Positions 56,901-63,070 of a stretch of DNA of 64,000 bases are shown here, one piece after another. The number at the start of each line of letters is the position of its first letter. Position 1 is the first letter of the stretch. Below the pieces are notes generated by a model that worked only from the letters and a program-made list of their open reading frames with translations, was not told the origin of the DNA and searched no databases. Position numbers and translations under genes: made by a program. Location of the stretch: assembly GCA_032622095.1 (NCBI GenBank), contig CP136067.1, positions 94,044,707 to 94,108,706 on the forward strand, written 5' to 3'. The stretch is from Siphonodentalium dalli (lineage: Eukaryota > Mollusca > Scaphopoda > Gadilida > Siphonodentaliidae).

Positions 56901-58665
56901 ACTCTACGGGAACCTCATTCTGCTATGGGAGACCTAGGATCAGATTGAAGTTCCCCAGTTAAAGTTGGAGATGTTCACCCATTTGTCACCTCCATTATAC
57001 AAATGAAAATTATCTTCCGCAAGTTAGGGGATATAGAAACTTCATAGATGGAGAAATTAACTAAAAATAATGTTACTTTGAGACTATAGATACTTCCCAG
57101 AAGATGAGACCTAAGCAGAATGCATTCTTGTCTGAAGAATGTTATAATTTAAATAATTAGCATTTCTTTATTGTTGGAATGCCTTGAATTCAGCAAGGTG
57201 ACATTGAAGGCCTGGAAAACTTTGAAATTACATGCCTAGGCCTTGTATAGCCTTGAATTCCGCACTTTTTTTTCTTGGTTTACAGTAACACTCCCTGACT
57301 GATCGTTCAACATGCATCTGGCCTTATAATTGTTCCCTTCCATGACTAGAAATTCCTGAAATTTTGCGAAAAACCCTGTGCCAATGTATTCTTGTATACA
57401 TGCAAGTCTTTCACAGGGAGCCTCACATATAAACGAGAATAAATTGGCCCAACAATATTTACCTTGACAGCCAGGGCATTCTCTAATTTCTCTTATATAT
57501 TTCAAGCGCCCTATGGGAGACTCGCATATATAAGAGATTAATGCACTCACACATGATCTTTAATGCTGCACCAGTGCAGCTCCTGTCATGAAAGCATTAA
57601 GCATTGCCAGGTTATGCTGTTTGCTCCGCCAATCTGAAAAATCTATTCATAGCTGCTGTTTGCAGACGTTCACATGGCTATTTTGCAATTACAGAATGTG
57701 GAAATCATCTTTATAAATGCATTTTTTATTCCAATCGTAATTACGTTGGAAGAATAATAACATATAATAACTTTAGGGATATGTACATTTCAAGAATCAT
57801 GGCTTCATATCGACAAATACCAAGATTGGCTCCTTCAGGTTAAAGCAGACATGTGTTATTTTTTCTAAATAATAAACATATTGTCTTATATCACAATTGC
57901 TGTACAAAAAAGCCTTGAATTTGATTTATAAGAGGCCTTGACAAACTTTTGAAATTGCCCCCCAAAACTGCCTTGAATATTCTTCAATTTAACCCACCCT
58001 TGAGAGCAGAAACCCTGACAAGGAACTAGATTGTTGGCTTTGAGCATATGATAACCTCCAGGGACTTTCTTAGCCAAGTAGCTAAAGTTATCAATCAGAA
58101 ACCAAATAATCGGCAAAACCTAAATCGACAAGGGCCACAACTATTAGTAATCTGATTGTTTTCTAATTGTGTATGTGGATTACCCACATGAAAATTGAGA
58201 TCAAGTTCGAATTTAGGTTCAGTCCGCCAATTTTTCCATTTTTATGGTCCTTGCTGATTATTTTTATTTTTGTGTGATAACTTTAGTTTTAGTTGTCTGA
58301 TTGGAGACAGTTAGAAGCAAAGTTTGATGAAATGGTTGTTCTCAGAATCAAATTTTTCATTTCTAAAAAAGCCACCAGTCTAATAAAGCCACCTTATTCA
58401 TTGGACATGTGGCCTAGCAGCCTTTCTCAAAACCGGTAGAAAAATCCCTATAGGTTCTTCACTTGAACCTGACACTTTAATTTTTTTATAGAAATATAAC
58501 AGAGATATGTCGAAATTACAAAAAGTGCTAAAACCCGAAGAGTTGACTCAGACGCTGAATGGCATGACCTTGGAACAGCGACACGACTTTCTACAGAAAG
58601 GATTCGAGGAACATGTCAATACATACAGCCAAGTTATCGAACGATTAGCTGCCAGTGTTGATTGA
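20967..58665 (+). CDS. HAT1: HAT1, histone acetyltransferase type B catalytic subunit (gene span)
   Basis: Eleven coding exons with GT-AG junctions and fully matching phases: 20967-20973, 23974-24045, 30368-30443, 31952-32072, 32968-33112, 36624-36777, 38335-38439, 39638-39744, 44237-44388, 56155-56271, 58492-58665. They sum to 1230 nt, 409 residues plus stop, against 419 in human. The enzyme acetylates new histone H4 at Lys5 and Lys12 together with RbAp46/48 before nuclear import. The N-terminal domain is residues 1-130. The GNAT core has acetyl-CoA motif A as QKQGHG (236-241) and the conserved Glu-Asp of MEDPS (264-265). The C-terminal helical domain ends in QVIERLA. The residue aligned with human Glu187 appears to be Asp (FVDAAS), a conservative change if the alignment is right. 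The gene is stretched over 37.7 kb by transposons, mainly in introns 2 and 9. Confidence 0.93.
21204..21640. mobile_element. MITE with 5-bp target duplication in HAT1 intron 1
   Basis: Terminal repeats CAGGTC...GGTGAAC...CCGATCGATC then TATAATAGCCCGATC at both ends in inverted orientation. CTCAA flanks both sides (21199-21203, 21641-21645). 437 bp, non-coding. Termini beginning CA with a 5-bp duplication recall Transib-type elements, but the superfamily is not established. Confidence 0.65.
21975..22092. repeat. TTAA-type MITE family B, partial copy
   Basis: Hairpin arms GGCCAATGTATTATCTTATA and GAGAATGCATTGGCACAGG, followed by CAGTCATGAAAGGGTTAA. The right end is intact; the left terminal repeat is missing. 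Confidence 0.5.
22093..23973. other. HAT1 intron 1, remainder
   Basis: No exon or delimited element recognised. Near 23455-23830 there are degenerate dispersed repeats (ATAACTCTGGT, AAGATCCA...AATGAAATTG). Confidence 0.35.
23974..24045 (+). CDS. HAT1: HAT1 coding exon 2
   Basis: Acceptor CTTGCAG, donor GTAAGT. Encodes DITIAKNELDDFKSS...DVIHFKL, matching the start of the HAT1 N-terminal domain (human ...CNTNTAIELKLVRF). Ends in phase 1, completed by TG of exon 3 to Val. Confidence 0.85.
24172..24425. mobile_element. hAT-type MITE family C, complete short form
   Basis: 254 bp, almost entirely palindromic. Ends CAAGCCTTGAAATAGTGTG and its complement; flanked by ATTATTTA on both sides (24164-24171, 24426-24433), an 8-bp duplication. 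It carries the AATGAGGTCCCCAGAGGGTG hairpin twice. The 8-bp duplication supports hAT-mediated movement. It lies in HAT1 intron 2, 127 bp after exon 2. Confidence 0.8.
24490..24762. mobile_element. TTAA-type MITE family B, nearly complete copy
   Basis: Two hairpins with GGGAGCCTCACATATATAAG and GGCTCCCTATGGGAGACTCA, then GCTGCACCAGCACAGCTGCC and ATCATGAAAGGGTTAA at the right end. The left end is degraded. Confidence 0.55.
24881..25660. mobile_element. Element with AGGCCAAA-type inverted ends
   Basis: The left arm AGGCCAAACAAAAAAGATTG then TATGTTTCCG is mirrored on the right (CGGAAACATAGCATC... GGCCTTA, to about 25660). TTAGGGT(A/C)GGT lies inside each arm. TTATC is found on both outer sides, an uncertain duplication. 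Non-coding. Similar ends occur at 40176, 43830, 46857, 47164 and 48641. Confidence 0.45.
25683..30000. mobile_element. Non-autonomous hAT element carrying a satellite array
   Basis: Ends TAGTGTTGAAACGATTA and its complement, with further GACTAGTCG/AATCGACTA subterminal repeats, and an 8-bp duplication GTTAGGCT (25675-25682 and 30001-30008). These ends are typical of a widespread animal hAT group. No transposase frame is present in 4.3 kb. About half of the interior is the satellite array 27060-29270. It lies in HAT1 intron 2. Confidence 0.8.
27060..29270. repeat. Satellite array, about 14 units of about 160 bp, higher-order structure
   Basis: Units contain CATGGCCGCCAGCAGCCATC, ACTCTTTGTATGACTAAAT, GGTCGTACCTTTAGTCTGAT, ATGAAATTTGTCATGGATG and GGTCATTCGG. 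Spacings between successive GGTCATTCGG are mostly 152-168 bp. A variant unit with GGGCCACAGGTCGTACTGTT recurs about every 650 bp (near 27494, 28148, 28798), giving a four-unit higher-order repeat. The left border carries a CGTCCGT / GTGTGTACGT stretch. Palindromic AGCTCAA...TTGAGCT near 26970 and TTGAGCTACAGT near 29357 bracket it. Confidence 0.8.
30112..30292. repeat. hAT-type MITE family C, truncated fragments
   Basis: CAGGCCTG, AGACATTTGCAGAATGAGGT and CCCAGAGGGTGAATTTAGTG, then ATCCTCTGGGGGACCTCAT and an internal piece (GGGAGACCTAGACTCAG). It abuts the HAT1 exon 3 partial duplicate. Confidence 0.5.
30293..30340 (+). pseudogene. Partial duplicate of HAT1 exon 3
   Basis: 48 bp reading ELESDESTFIPDVTH, nearly identical to the middle of exon 3, whose copy starts at 30381 (offset 88 bp). 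It has no acceptor of its own and no donor. The unit boundary falls inside the exon, so it arose by tandem duplication of exon middle plus intron end. Should not be spliced in. Confidence 0.8.
30368..30443 (+). CDS. HAT1: HAT1 coding exon 3
   Basis: Acceptor TTTTCAG, donor GTAAGC. Encodes VRNESELESDESTFIPDMTH then QVFGEK, matching the VRFPEDLEND...FFPEYTHQLFG region of vertebrate HAT1. Ends in phase 2. A partial copy lies 88 bp upstream. Confidence 0.92.
30478..30675. repeat. Truncated family C and family B MITEs side by side
   Basis: 30478-30535 is a left end of family C (TAGTGTGTGTGTCATTTGCA). 30541-30675 is a truncated family B copy with its hairpin and intact right end ATGGAAGGGTTAA. Confidence 0.5.
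30682..30756 (+). repeat. tRNA-derived SINE head
   Basis: TAGCTCAGCTGG (30690-30701) fits a Pol III A box and GAGAGTTCAAATCC (30741-30754) a B box, spaced about 40 nt. The ends do not pair as an acceptor stem, so it is not a tRNA gene. Sequence after the MITE at 30808-31022 (to about 31330, with GCATGTTAAAGATCCC) may be the SINE body. Confidence 0.6.
30808..31022. mobile_element. Mariner-type foldback MITE, copy 1
   Basis: 215 bp, essentially one hairpin: CAGTAATGC... GGATTTAGTCGGAAATATGG ... mirrored, loop near 30912. TA lies on both sides (30806-30807, 31023-31024). Second copy at 38627. A TA duplication indicates Tc1/mariner-type movement. Confidence 0.75.
31025..31951. other. HAT1 intron 3, remainder
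   Basis: Possible SINE body to about 31330; beyond that no recognised content before the exon 4 acceptor. Confidence 0.35.
31952..32072 (+). CDS. HAT1: HAT1 coding exon 4
   Basis: Acceptor ATCTTCAG, donor GTAAGT. Encodes ETIFGYKDLKIDLFYTASRL and following residues, matching the FGYKGLKILLYYIAGSL segment of vertebrate HAT1. Ends in phase 0. Confidence 0.93.
32465..32909. mobile_element. hAT-type MITE family C, full-length but diverged
   Basis: Both hairpins (near 32485-32600 and 32775-32880) and the middle section with ATCCCCTAATTTGCAGAAGA are present. The terminal CAAGCCTG is degraded on the left; the right end reads CCAGACTTG. In HAT1 intron 4. Confidence 0.65.
32968..33112 (+). CDS. HAT1: HAT1 coding exon 5
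   Basis: Acceptor TTGACAG, donor GTAGGT. Encodes ADEVLPVLAGDIPFGY...KFKPFGTLLHSYKR, matching DFKPFGTLLHTY of vertebrate HAT1. Ends in phase 1. A satellite array starts a few bases into the next intron. Confidence 0.94.
33120..34140. repeat. Tandem array of 161-bp units (five plus a diverged first unit)
   Basis: CAGCTCGTTAGCGCGATAAC recurs at 33337, 33498, 33659, 33820 and 33982 (spacing 161, 161, 161, 162). Units 1-3 are almost identical, the last is clearly diverged, indicating recent local amplification. Each contains GAGTTATGGCCCTTAATTAG. The array starts 8 bp inside HAT1 intron 5. Confidence 0.85.
34141..35206. other. HAT1 intron 5, no recognised content
   Basis: AT-rich intron sequence; open frames show no domain. 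Confidence 0.35.
35207..35470. mobile_element. TTAA-type MITE family B, complete copy
   Basis: TTAA at 35207-35210 and 35467-35470. Ends TTAACCCTTTC and GAAAGGTTAA. Two imperfect hairpins (CCAGTGCATTATCTTATATA... and GGCCAATGTATTCTCTTATA...). Related to the piggyBac-type family A by the hairpin sequence but with different outer parts (GGAGCTGTGCTGGTGCAGCA). Confidence 0.7.
35682..36077. mobile_element. piggyBac-type MITE, copy 4
   Basis: TTAA at 35682-35685 and 36074-36077, CCCTTTACCCAACA terminal repeats and two 75-bp hairpins. Close in sequence to copies 2 and 3. In HAT1 intron 5. Confidence 0.75.
36624..36777 (+). CDS. HAT1: HAT1 coding exon 6
   Basis: Acceptor GTTTACAG, donor GTAAGT. 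Encodes FEIYKTDIDYPGFRDFHERL then QTFLLFFVDAASYIDVDDER, the most conserved block of the family. Ends in phase 2. Confidence 0.95.
36817..36963. repeat. Hairpin element in HAT1 intron 6
   Basis: Arms of about 65 bp: ATGGATGTTGATTTT ... GAGTATGGATGCAAGTTGGT, mirrored to AATCAACATCCAT. A related fragment (ATGGATGCAAGTTGGGGTCA) lies near 37057. No target duplication recognised. Confidence 0.6.
37665..38196. mobile_element. Foldback MITE with 9-bp target duplication
   Basis: Ends TAGATCATGCCATGAATCTC and (complement) TGGATCATGCCATGAATCTC; AGTGCTACC flanks both sides (37656-37664, 38197-38205). Long inverted halves including TGTTCCTTAATAATG. A 9-bp duplication fits MULE-type movement. In HAT1 intron 6. 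Confidence 0.75.
38335..38439 (+). CDS. HAT1: HAT1 coding exon 7
   Basis: Acceptor ATTTACAG, donor GTAACT. Encodes FEKYKSDGNTNYAIVGYMTI then YNYYAYPASYRPRVR, the first strands of the GNAT core. Ends in phase 2. Confidence 0.95.
38627..38832. mobile_element. Mariner-type foldback MITE, copy 2
   Basis: 206-bp hairpin, same family as 30808-31022. TA on both sides (38625-38626, 38833-38834). In HAT1 intron 7. Confidence 0.75.
39085..39521. mobile_element. hAT-type MITE family C, complete long form
   Basis: 437 bp, flanked by ATCTGGCA on both sides (39077-39084, 39522-39529). The left terminus has mutated to CTAGCCTG from CAAGCCTG. Carries both hairpins and the middle section. In HAT1 intron 7, 116 bp before exon 8. 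Confidence 0.8.
39638..39744 (+). CDS. HAT1: HAT1 coding exon 8 (acetyl-CoA motif A)
   Basis: Acceptor TTTTCCAG, donor GTAAGT. Encodes SQVLVLPPFQKQGHGTQLLQ then TFYNDCNTRSDVRDIT. QKQGHG is the Q-x-x-G-x-G pyrophosphate-binding loop. Ends in phase 1. Confidence 0.95.
40330..41240. repeat. Dispersed repeat, AGCTCACCTGAG family
   Basis: AGCTCACCTGAGACGAAGTC, TCCGGTGGAGCTATAG, CGTCCGTCC runs and repeated CAGATTTGTTCAAATGAGGT / GGCCATAACTC units. A similar copy starts at 49316. Non-coding; this style is common in bivalve genomes as I recall them. Confidence 0.55.
41645..42005. mobile_element. hAT-type MITE family C, truncated right side
   Basis: Left hairpin, middle section (TATCCCCTAATTTGCAGAAG) and start of the right hairpin, then broken by unrelated sequence at about 42005. 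Confidence 0.6.
42095..42930. repeat. Two tandem diverged copies of a 370-bp segment
   Basis: The segment from ACGAGTT(G/T)TAGATTCTATT through AAACAGACGACA and GGAAGTCAAAGGTCACC occurs at about 42110-42480 and 42590-42915, separated by about 110 bp. No coding potential recognised. In HAT1 intron 8. Confidence 0.6.
43860..44122. mobile_element. hAT-type MITE family C, right half
   Basis: Middle section, right hairpin and right terminus (CATTATTCTCAGGCCTGG). The left part is absent. It ends 115 bp before HAT1 exon 9. Confidence 0.55.
44237..44388 (+). CDS. HAT1: HAT1 coding exon 9
   Basis: Acceptor TGTTTCAG, donor GTGAGT. Encodes MEDPSDNFQRLRDYLDAKNC and onward to HRKLKIND. The Glu-Asp of MEDPS aligns with the catalytic-base region of HAT1. 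Ends in phase 0. The following intron (about 11.8 kb) holds the MULE and the nested hAT. Confidence 0.93.
44765..44870. repeat. AT-rich tandem repeat inside the MULE
   Basis: About four copies of ATTTATATAATATAATAC just after the transposase stop codon. Confidence 0.6.
44940..45784 (-). pseudogene. MULE transposase, catalytic exon with frame breaks
   Basis: The first segment (45784-about 45660) reads LRTDETHSDIIAKVLTFYSV. The middle segment (about 45660-45210) holds the DDE core: MFFCDGTFDKCPKTFQQLYS, then YTDFEIGAQNAI and GCYFHYSQAIYK. The last segment (about 45210-44940) has GPRTTNHVEGWHKKL, the conserved C-terminal MULE motif. The three segments are in different frames, with breaks near 45660 and 45210, so the copy as given is not translatable through. 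First Asp (CDG) and second Asp (TDFE) are present. Inactive or mis-sequenced. Confidence 0.75.
46040..46346 (-). CDS. MULE transposase, N-terminal exon (FLYWCH zinc finger)
   Basis: Starts MANAQVHIYFIPNARGGKYL. The finger follows with the pattern F..YKFCVKSRRN...W-R-C...C...H-N-H, the FLYWCH type found fused to MULE transposases in animals. It ends at a GTATGT donor after EKISS. The acceptor of the second exon is at 45785 (TTTTTGCAG) and the phases match. The intron is AT-rich and about 255 bp. Confidence 0.7.
46725..47310. repeat. Inverted pair of the same repeat end around the hAT left border
   Basis: 46725-46860 and 47164-47310 are inverted copies (GGAAGGTATAATAA, CCCTCACTCCCTCAT, TTGCCTGAGAATC and complements). 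The first lies outside the hAT and the second inside, so they are independent insertions of one family with AGACCAAAAC / AGGCCAAAA ends. Confidence 0.45.
47164..48641. mobile_element. Nested element with AGRCCAAAA inverted ends
   Basis: Left AGACCAAAACAAAAAGGTG then GATTCTCGGGCA; right TGCCCGAGAATCAAAACC then TTTTTTGGCCT. About 35 bp of inverted similarity. A flank of the form TATGATT is seen on both sides, not a firm duplication. No transposase. Inside the hAT. Confidence 0.45.
48715..49085. repeat. Left palindromic array of the foldback element
   Basis: About 20 tandem copies of TCAGCTAATTAGCTGATA-like units with interspersed GTGCTAATTAGCACATA variants. Each unit is itself a palindrome centred on TTAA-like AATT. 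Confidence 0.8.
49313..49960. repeat. Dispersed repeat, AGCTCACCTGAG family, second copy
   Basis: Same family as 40330-41240 with three internal units of about 160 bp containing CAGATTTGTTCAAATGAGGT and GGCCATAACTC. Lies in the middle of the foldback element. Confidence 0.55.
50363..50500. repeat. hAT-type MITE family C, left end fragment
   Basis: AGCCTGGACATAGTGTGTCTG with the left hairpin, truncated after TTCTGCTTAGGCCTCATCTT. Confidence 0.55.
50875..51425. mobile_element. hAT-type MITE family C, with an internal tandem duplication
   Basis: Both ends are present (AAGTCTGGAAATAGTGTGTC; ACATACTAAATTCAAG). About 115 bp of the middle (TTTCCACCTGTTCAGTTTCA... GTAGGACTTCA) occurs twice in tandem at about 51045-51160 and 51165-51280. 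Confidence 0.6.
53210..53600. repeat. Right palindromic array of the foldback element
   Basis: Inverse counterpart of 48715-49085, about 20 units, again mixing TATCAGCTAATTAGCTGATA and TGCTAATTAGCACTTA types. Confidence 0.8.
53709..55588 (-). pseudogene. hAT transposase with internal frame breaks
   Basis: Starts MSETPTKKRKLDLSD with two KKRK nuclear-localisation-like clusters. It then breaks near 55520-55540: the next frame begins RNDLLKHSKTTQH, the second half of a BED finger, and the Cys pair is missing, implying an internal deletion. 55521-54241 is open for about 430 residues with LLIDESND, FTSDNCSVMMGK and CICHLANLC, the RNase H-like DDE core and conserved C-x2-C/H region. A one-base break near 54240 (CCCTTT run) precedes the C-terminal dimerisation domain with SIPNSNADSERVFS (53709-54235). 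So at least two lesions. It belongs to the ZBED/SCAN-related hAT transposases. Confidence 0.85.
56155..56271 (+). CDS. HAT1: HAT1 coding exon 10
   Basis: Acceptor CTTATAG, donor GTATCA. Encodes KQARRVYEILRLRETDRSDD and EQFRKYRLDIKKRLNYPFQ, matching HARRVYEILRL...YRLDIKRRL of vertebrate HAT1. Phase 0 at both ends. It lies 110 bp beyond the right edge of the hAT insertion. Confidence 0.94.
56397..56826. mobile_element. hAT-type MITE family C, complete long form
   Basis: 430 bp flanked by GTGAGTTC on both sides (56389-56396, 56827-56834). Ends CAAGCCTACAAATAGTGTG and GCAGGCTTG. Both hairpins and middle are present, in reverse orientation relative to the copy at 39085. In HAT1 intron 10. Confidence 0.82.
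56880..57125. repeat. hAT-type MITE family C, internal fragment
   Basis: CACCAAATTCACTCTACGGG... CCTAGGATCAGATTGAAGTT... CTTCCCAGAAGATGAGACCT: the middle section and part of one hairpin, no ends. Confidence 0.5.
57328..57600. repeat. TTAA-type MITE family B, degraded copy
   Basis: CCCTTCCATGACTAGAAATT at the left and CTGTCATGAAAGCATTAA at the right, with two decayed hairpins between. Confidence 0.5.
58492..58665 (+). CDS. HAT1: HAT1 coding exon 11 and stop
   Basis: Acceptor TTTTATAG. Encodes KYNRDMSKLQKVLKPEELTQ... and ends FEEHVNTYSQVIERLAASVD before TGA (58663-58665), matching the C-terminal YRRVIERLAQE of vertebrate HAT1. No AATAAA is visible in the first 1.4 kb of 3' sequence; an ATTAAA occurs near 59398. 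Confidence 0.93.
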   Translation, partial: KYNRDMSKLQKVLKPEELTQTLNGMTLEQRHDFLQKGFEEHVNTYSQVIERLAASVD

Positions 58666-58743
58666 TGTACGACTGATGAGACAATGATTAAGCTGCCAGC
58701 ATGGATTTACCCACGACTTCCTGCCTCACGTCATATTCCAGGA

Positions 58744-58890
58744 GTTCATAAACACTCAATGGGTTAATGTTACTCATGGATATAGCTACCACTGTTCATA
58801 AACACTCAATGGGTTAATGTTACCCATGGATATAGCTACCACTTCATAAACACTCAATGGGTTAATGTTACTCATGGATATAGCTACCAC
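58744..58890 (+). repeat. Three tandem copies of about 50 bp in the HAT1 3' UTR
   Basis: TTCATAAACACTCAATGGGT then TAATGTTACTCATGGATATA and GCTACCACT repeat three times, starting about 80 bp after the stop codon. Unit length varies by 2-3 bp. Confidence 0.8.
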
Positions 58891-59224
58891 TGTTCAGGAC
58901 CAAAATGTGCTGAGTCATGATAAAGTGGCTGGGGATCTAAAGTGCTAATGTTTATATCGCCTCAATTGCTCATTTCTGATGCCATAATTTATAATACTGA
59001 AGATCCTCAATCTGTGTTTTCTTCATTTCCTCCAATTTCCTTGTTTAAAGGCTGGTGCACAATATTGAGCCCGATTGCTGAGCACTTATTGACCTTATTG
59101 CCATTAACTGTGAGCACGTGACTTACTATCGACAGGTGTTCGCTCACGTGAAAACAGATTGTTTACTCGTTTACAAAATAGCATGGGTGTCGTAATTTTG
59201 TTTGGTCAGACTCGCAGAAATTTT

Positions 59225-59390
59225 GTGAAAACTCTGCCAATGCATTCTCTTTATATGCGAGTCTCCCATAGGAAGCCTCGCATATGTAAGAAATTACATT
59301 GGTCTAACAATATTTACCTTGACCTTATAAGACCGTGCATTCTCTTATATATGCGAGGTTCCTAGTTGAGTCCCAACCCACATATACATC
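59225..59390. repeat. TTAA-type MITE family B, partial copy
   Basis: GCCAATGCATTCTCTTTATA, GGAAGCCTCGCATATGTAAG and TTACCTTGACCTTATAAG. Ends missing. Confidence 0.5.
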
Positions 59391-60121
59391 TATATCATAT
59401 TAAAAATGCTCCGCACTCAGTGCCTAGTATGTTAATTATTGCATCTTTTAAAATTATAAACACGTAGCCGAGATGAAATCAATAACAGTATGATGTCAGT
59501 ATCACATGGGATTATTATTGTATACGCGTTGAAAACGCTCAAGCCATGCAGCTGATGCAACATCGGATTGGTCAAAAATGTATCATGGGATCGCTTTGTT
59601 TATAAAGTTGGCAGTCATGCCCACAATGAATTCCCAACAGTCAAGCAGAATGTGGAAATTCCAGCCATGTTTACAAACAGACAGAAGTGTGCGATAAATT
59701 GTAAAAATTGCTTTTCTGTGAGAATGAATAATCCATTCACGGACAAATTTCAGTTCATTGTATAACATTGTGTCAACATTCCGCCTGTAGCTCTTGATCA
59801 CACATTGGCACAGGGCTGTGCGTGATAGTATCACTACATTCTCCCTCTGGGGACCTCAATTTGCAAATGTCAGTCACCCTATTTTTTGTTTAAATTCGTT
59901 TATTCATTAACTCTTGAATGAATTGGACCCAAAACTCAGGCACAGCCTATTTTATTGGGTCCAGACAGAAAAGAAAAACAACAAGCAGTCGCAGACGGTG
60001 GTATCCCCTGCCGAAATGTGCAGTTGGGGAAGTGCATTCTCAATAATGTTTGCGTTCTCAGTATGTGCTAAACAAGAGGTGGGATTTTGTCAAAAAGCTT
60101 GTCTTGCGAAATCATTTTAGG

Positions 60122-60780
60122 TACTGGTCATGGGAATGAATATACCAATAAACAAAGTCCAATAACTCTGCTGAAAATATCCGGACGGACCTGGTTTGCG
60201 AACTCATTCTAGATACTGGTCATGTGAATTCATATACCAAAAATCTTTGAAATCCATTGACATTTGTGGAAATGAGCCCTGTGACGTCGTCCATTTGCAC
60301 CAAACAAATAAACAAAGTCCAATAACTCTGCTGAAAATATTCGGCCAGACCTGGTTTGCGAACTCGTTCTAGATACTGGTCAAGTGAACTCATATACCAA
60401 ATATCTTGGAAATCCGTTGAGATTTGTGGAAATGAGCCCTGTGACGTCGTCTATCTGCTATTTGGTAAATTCGACAAAAATAATAAACAAAGTCCAATAA
60501 CTCCGGTAAAAATATCTGGCCTGACCTGGCTTGCGAACTCATTCTAGGTAATGGTCAGGTGAACTCATATACCACAAATCTTTGAAATCAGTTTATGTTT
60601 GTTCAAGTTATGACTCTTACAAATTCGGGACAGACGGACGGACGGAACCCATTACTATATCCCCCGCAAATTTTAAATATGACTCTTACAAATTCGGGAC
60701 AGACGGACGGACGGAACCCATTACTATATCCCCCGCAAATTTTAAATTTGCGGTGGATAAAACTAGATGAACAAGGACAC
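60122..60780. repeat. Tandem dispersed repeat with about 160-175-bp units, ending in a 70-bp direct duplication
   Basis: AACAAAGTCCAATAACTC recurs near 60151, 60311 and 60486. Units contain AACTCATATACCA and TGGAAATGAGCCCTGTGACG. At the right end, TGACTCTTACAAATTCGGGA through TATCCCCCGCAAATTTTAAA occurs twice (from about 60608 and 60679). ACGGACGGACGG is typical of such family ends. Confidence 0.65.
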
Positions 60781-61893
60781 ATGACAATTTAATGGATATA
60801 TCTTGTATCATGGAAATTACGAAGCATCAGTATATGCATTAAATAAGATTAAATAAAACACGGTTATCCTGAAAATACTGTTGATGGCAATGATTAAGAG
60901 TTTATAATGTTTCATTGTTCAAGTTATGATGTTATAAATGCCATATAGATTTGAATGATATAACATAGCCACATGTATCAATCTGCAAGTTAAACTGAAG
61001 TAGAAAGGATATACTGTAGATATGTTATTTTCATTCTAAAGTTAAAATTTATTTTTACAGCACAGCCATGTGTACTAACCTACTAAGTACTTGTATAATA
61101 AAAATCAGATAGCAGTTGATATGCAATCACCGTCTCTCAGTAGATTCAAAGTAAATATGAAGTGCATTAAATATTGCTGAATTTGTGGGAAATGTGCGAT
61201 GCTCCGCTAAGAAAATCTTTAATACAAATTTCACAATTTAGGTCTTTCAATGTTGATACTAATGATTCACGTTGTCTATAAAATAGTGGGCAAAAGTCAC
61301 CCTATTTCAAGGCTTGTCGAACATTGGTTTGAAGTGAGACACAGAACGGATCCACCATTATTGAGAACAGCTCAAAGCATTTCCTCCGTCAACATTGCAG
61401 AAAACTTCTAGGAACACTGCACAGCATCCAATATTTCGATTGAAATTAAAATAATATGTATATACACATCTTCGGTGTAAGTGGTTGTAATTTGCTACAT
61501 CAGGTGTTAGCTGGGTTTTAAGAACTGCAACTCCACCCACAAAAGACAGACCCAACTGGTGTTTGATGTTGATATTTTTTTTTTAGATATTGTTCATGGC
61601 ATCACTCATAGTAAATATCAATGGGATCAATTGATATTTATTATTTGACAGAGTTTGATGAAACTTGGTACATTCGTATGTGACCTTCATATGAGAAATT
61701 CCAGATTAAGTTCAAATTTGGATCCAGTCTGACCATTCTGGTGGGATTCTGGTTTCTATGTTAACAGCATCTATAGACAGATTGAAGCGAAGATGCAATG
61801 ATTGTTCCTAGTATCAAATGTTTCATTTCTAAAAGCCACCGACCAAATCAAGCCACCCTATTCTGGCAATGGCCAAGCGGCCTATTATTTGAG
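60781..61893. other. Downstream of HAT1, no gene recognised
   Basis: AT-rich sequence without recognisable exons or delimited elements. Confidence 0.35.
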
Positions 61894-62099
61894 TTAACCC
61901 TTTCAGTGATGGGAGCTGTGCTGATGCAGCATTAAAGATCCTGTGCCAGTGCTGTGCATTTGCAGTCAAGGTAAATATTGTTAAGCCAATGCATTCTCTT
62001 ATATATGCGAGACTCCCAATGGGAGACTCATATATAAGAGAATTCATTGGCACATGGTTTTCTAAAAATTTCAGGAAACTCCAGTCATGGAAAGGTTAA
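61894..62099. mobile_element. TTAA-type MITE family B, single-hairpin copy
   Basis: TTAA at 61894-61897 and 62096-62099. Ends TTAACCCTTTCAGTGATGGG and CAGTCATGGAAAGGTTAA. The first hairpin has been deleted, leaving one (CCAATGCATTCTCTTATATA...). Confidence 0.65.
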
Positions 62100-62319
62100 G
62101 AGGAATATAACCTTCAAGTCTGAAATGAAACCATGTTATTACTCTCTTGTGACAAGTGTTGGGTATCAAACAAGGTGAATACATACATGGAATTAAGTAC
62201 TTATATAATGTATGGTCTTTTATATACTTTAGAGATAATAATTACCCTTAGTGATAGACATTTATTAGCTGTTGTCAAATTTTCAAGGAGAAGTAAATTA
62301 AAAAACAGTAAACACTGTT

Positions 62320-63070
62320 TATTATGCCCCCGACTGAAGTCGGCGGGTATATAGTCGACGTCCGTCCGTCCGTACAAACATTTTGCATTATTGTTCAGCA
62401 ACCGCTGGGCAGATTTAGCTGATATTTGGTATGGTGATAGAGCAGCATGGGGGAACAGCTACATGCATAGCGCGGGTTTCGTCCACCCATTTTCACCAGA
62501 GTTATGGCCCTTTTTTTACTTAGAAAATTCAATTTTTCTCTTGTTTTTTTGGTTTCCAGATGATAGCGTGAGCTTTGGTGGTACGATTGCAAATCCCGTA
62601 TTTTTTTGGGTCATTTATATGAAAATACATGTCAAGTGCGAATTTGGGTATTATCTGATGATTTTTGCCAGAGTAATGGCCCTTTTTTCAACTTAGAAAA
62701 TTTGAATTTTGTCCGTCCGTACAAACATTTTGCATTATTGTTTAGCAACCGCTGGGCAGATTTAGCTGATATTTGGTATGGTGATAGAGCAGCATGGGGG
62801 AACAGCTACATGCATAGCGCGTGTTTTGTCCACCCATTTTCACCAGAGTTATCAGCTGGAGTTATGGCCATTTTTTTACTTAGAAAATTCAATTTTTCTC
62901 TTGTTTTTTGGGGTTTCCAGATGATGATAGCGTGAGCTTTGGTGGTACAATTGCAAATCCCATATTTTTGTGGATCAGTTATATAAAAATACATGTCAAG
63001 TGCGAATTTGGGTATGATCTGATGATTTTTGCCAGAGTTATGGCCCTTTTTTCAACTTAGAAAATTTGAA
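62320..63070. repeat. Dispersed repeat with two tandem units of about 350 bp
   Basis: GTCCGTCCGTACAAACATTT begins units near 62362 and 62710. Each contains GCAACCGCTGGGCAGATTTA, GGTATGGTGATAGAGCAGCA and GAGTTATGGCCCTTTT-like text. Left border CCCCCGACTGAAGTCGGCGG, a short palindrome. Confidence 0.6.

Noticed and set aside
62391-62935. Two similar plus-strand open frames with WADLADIWYGDRAAWGNS
   Set aside because: Both are translations of the about 350-bp tandem dispersed repeat. Such frames come with CGTCCGTCC repeats and no known domain.
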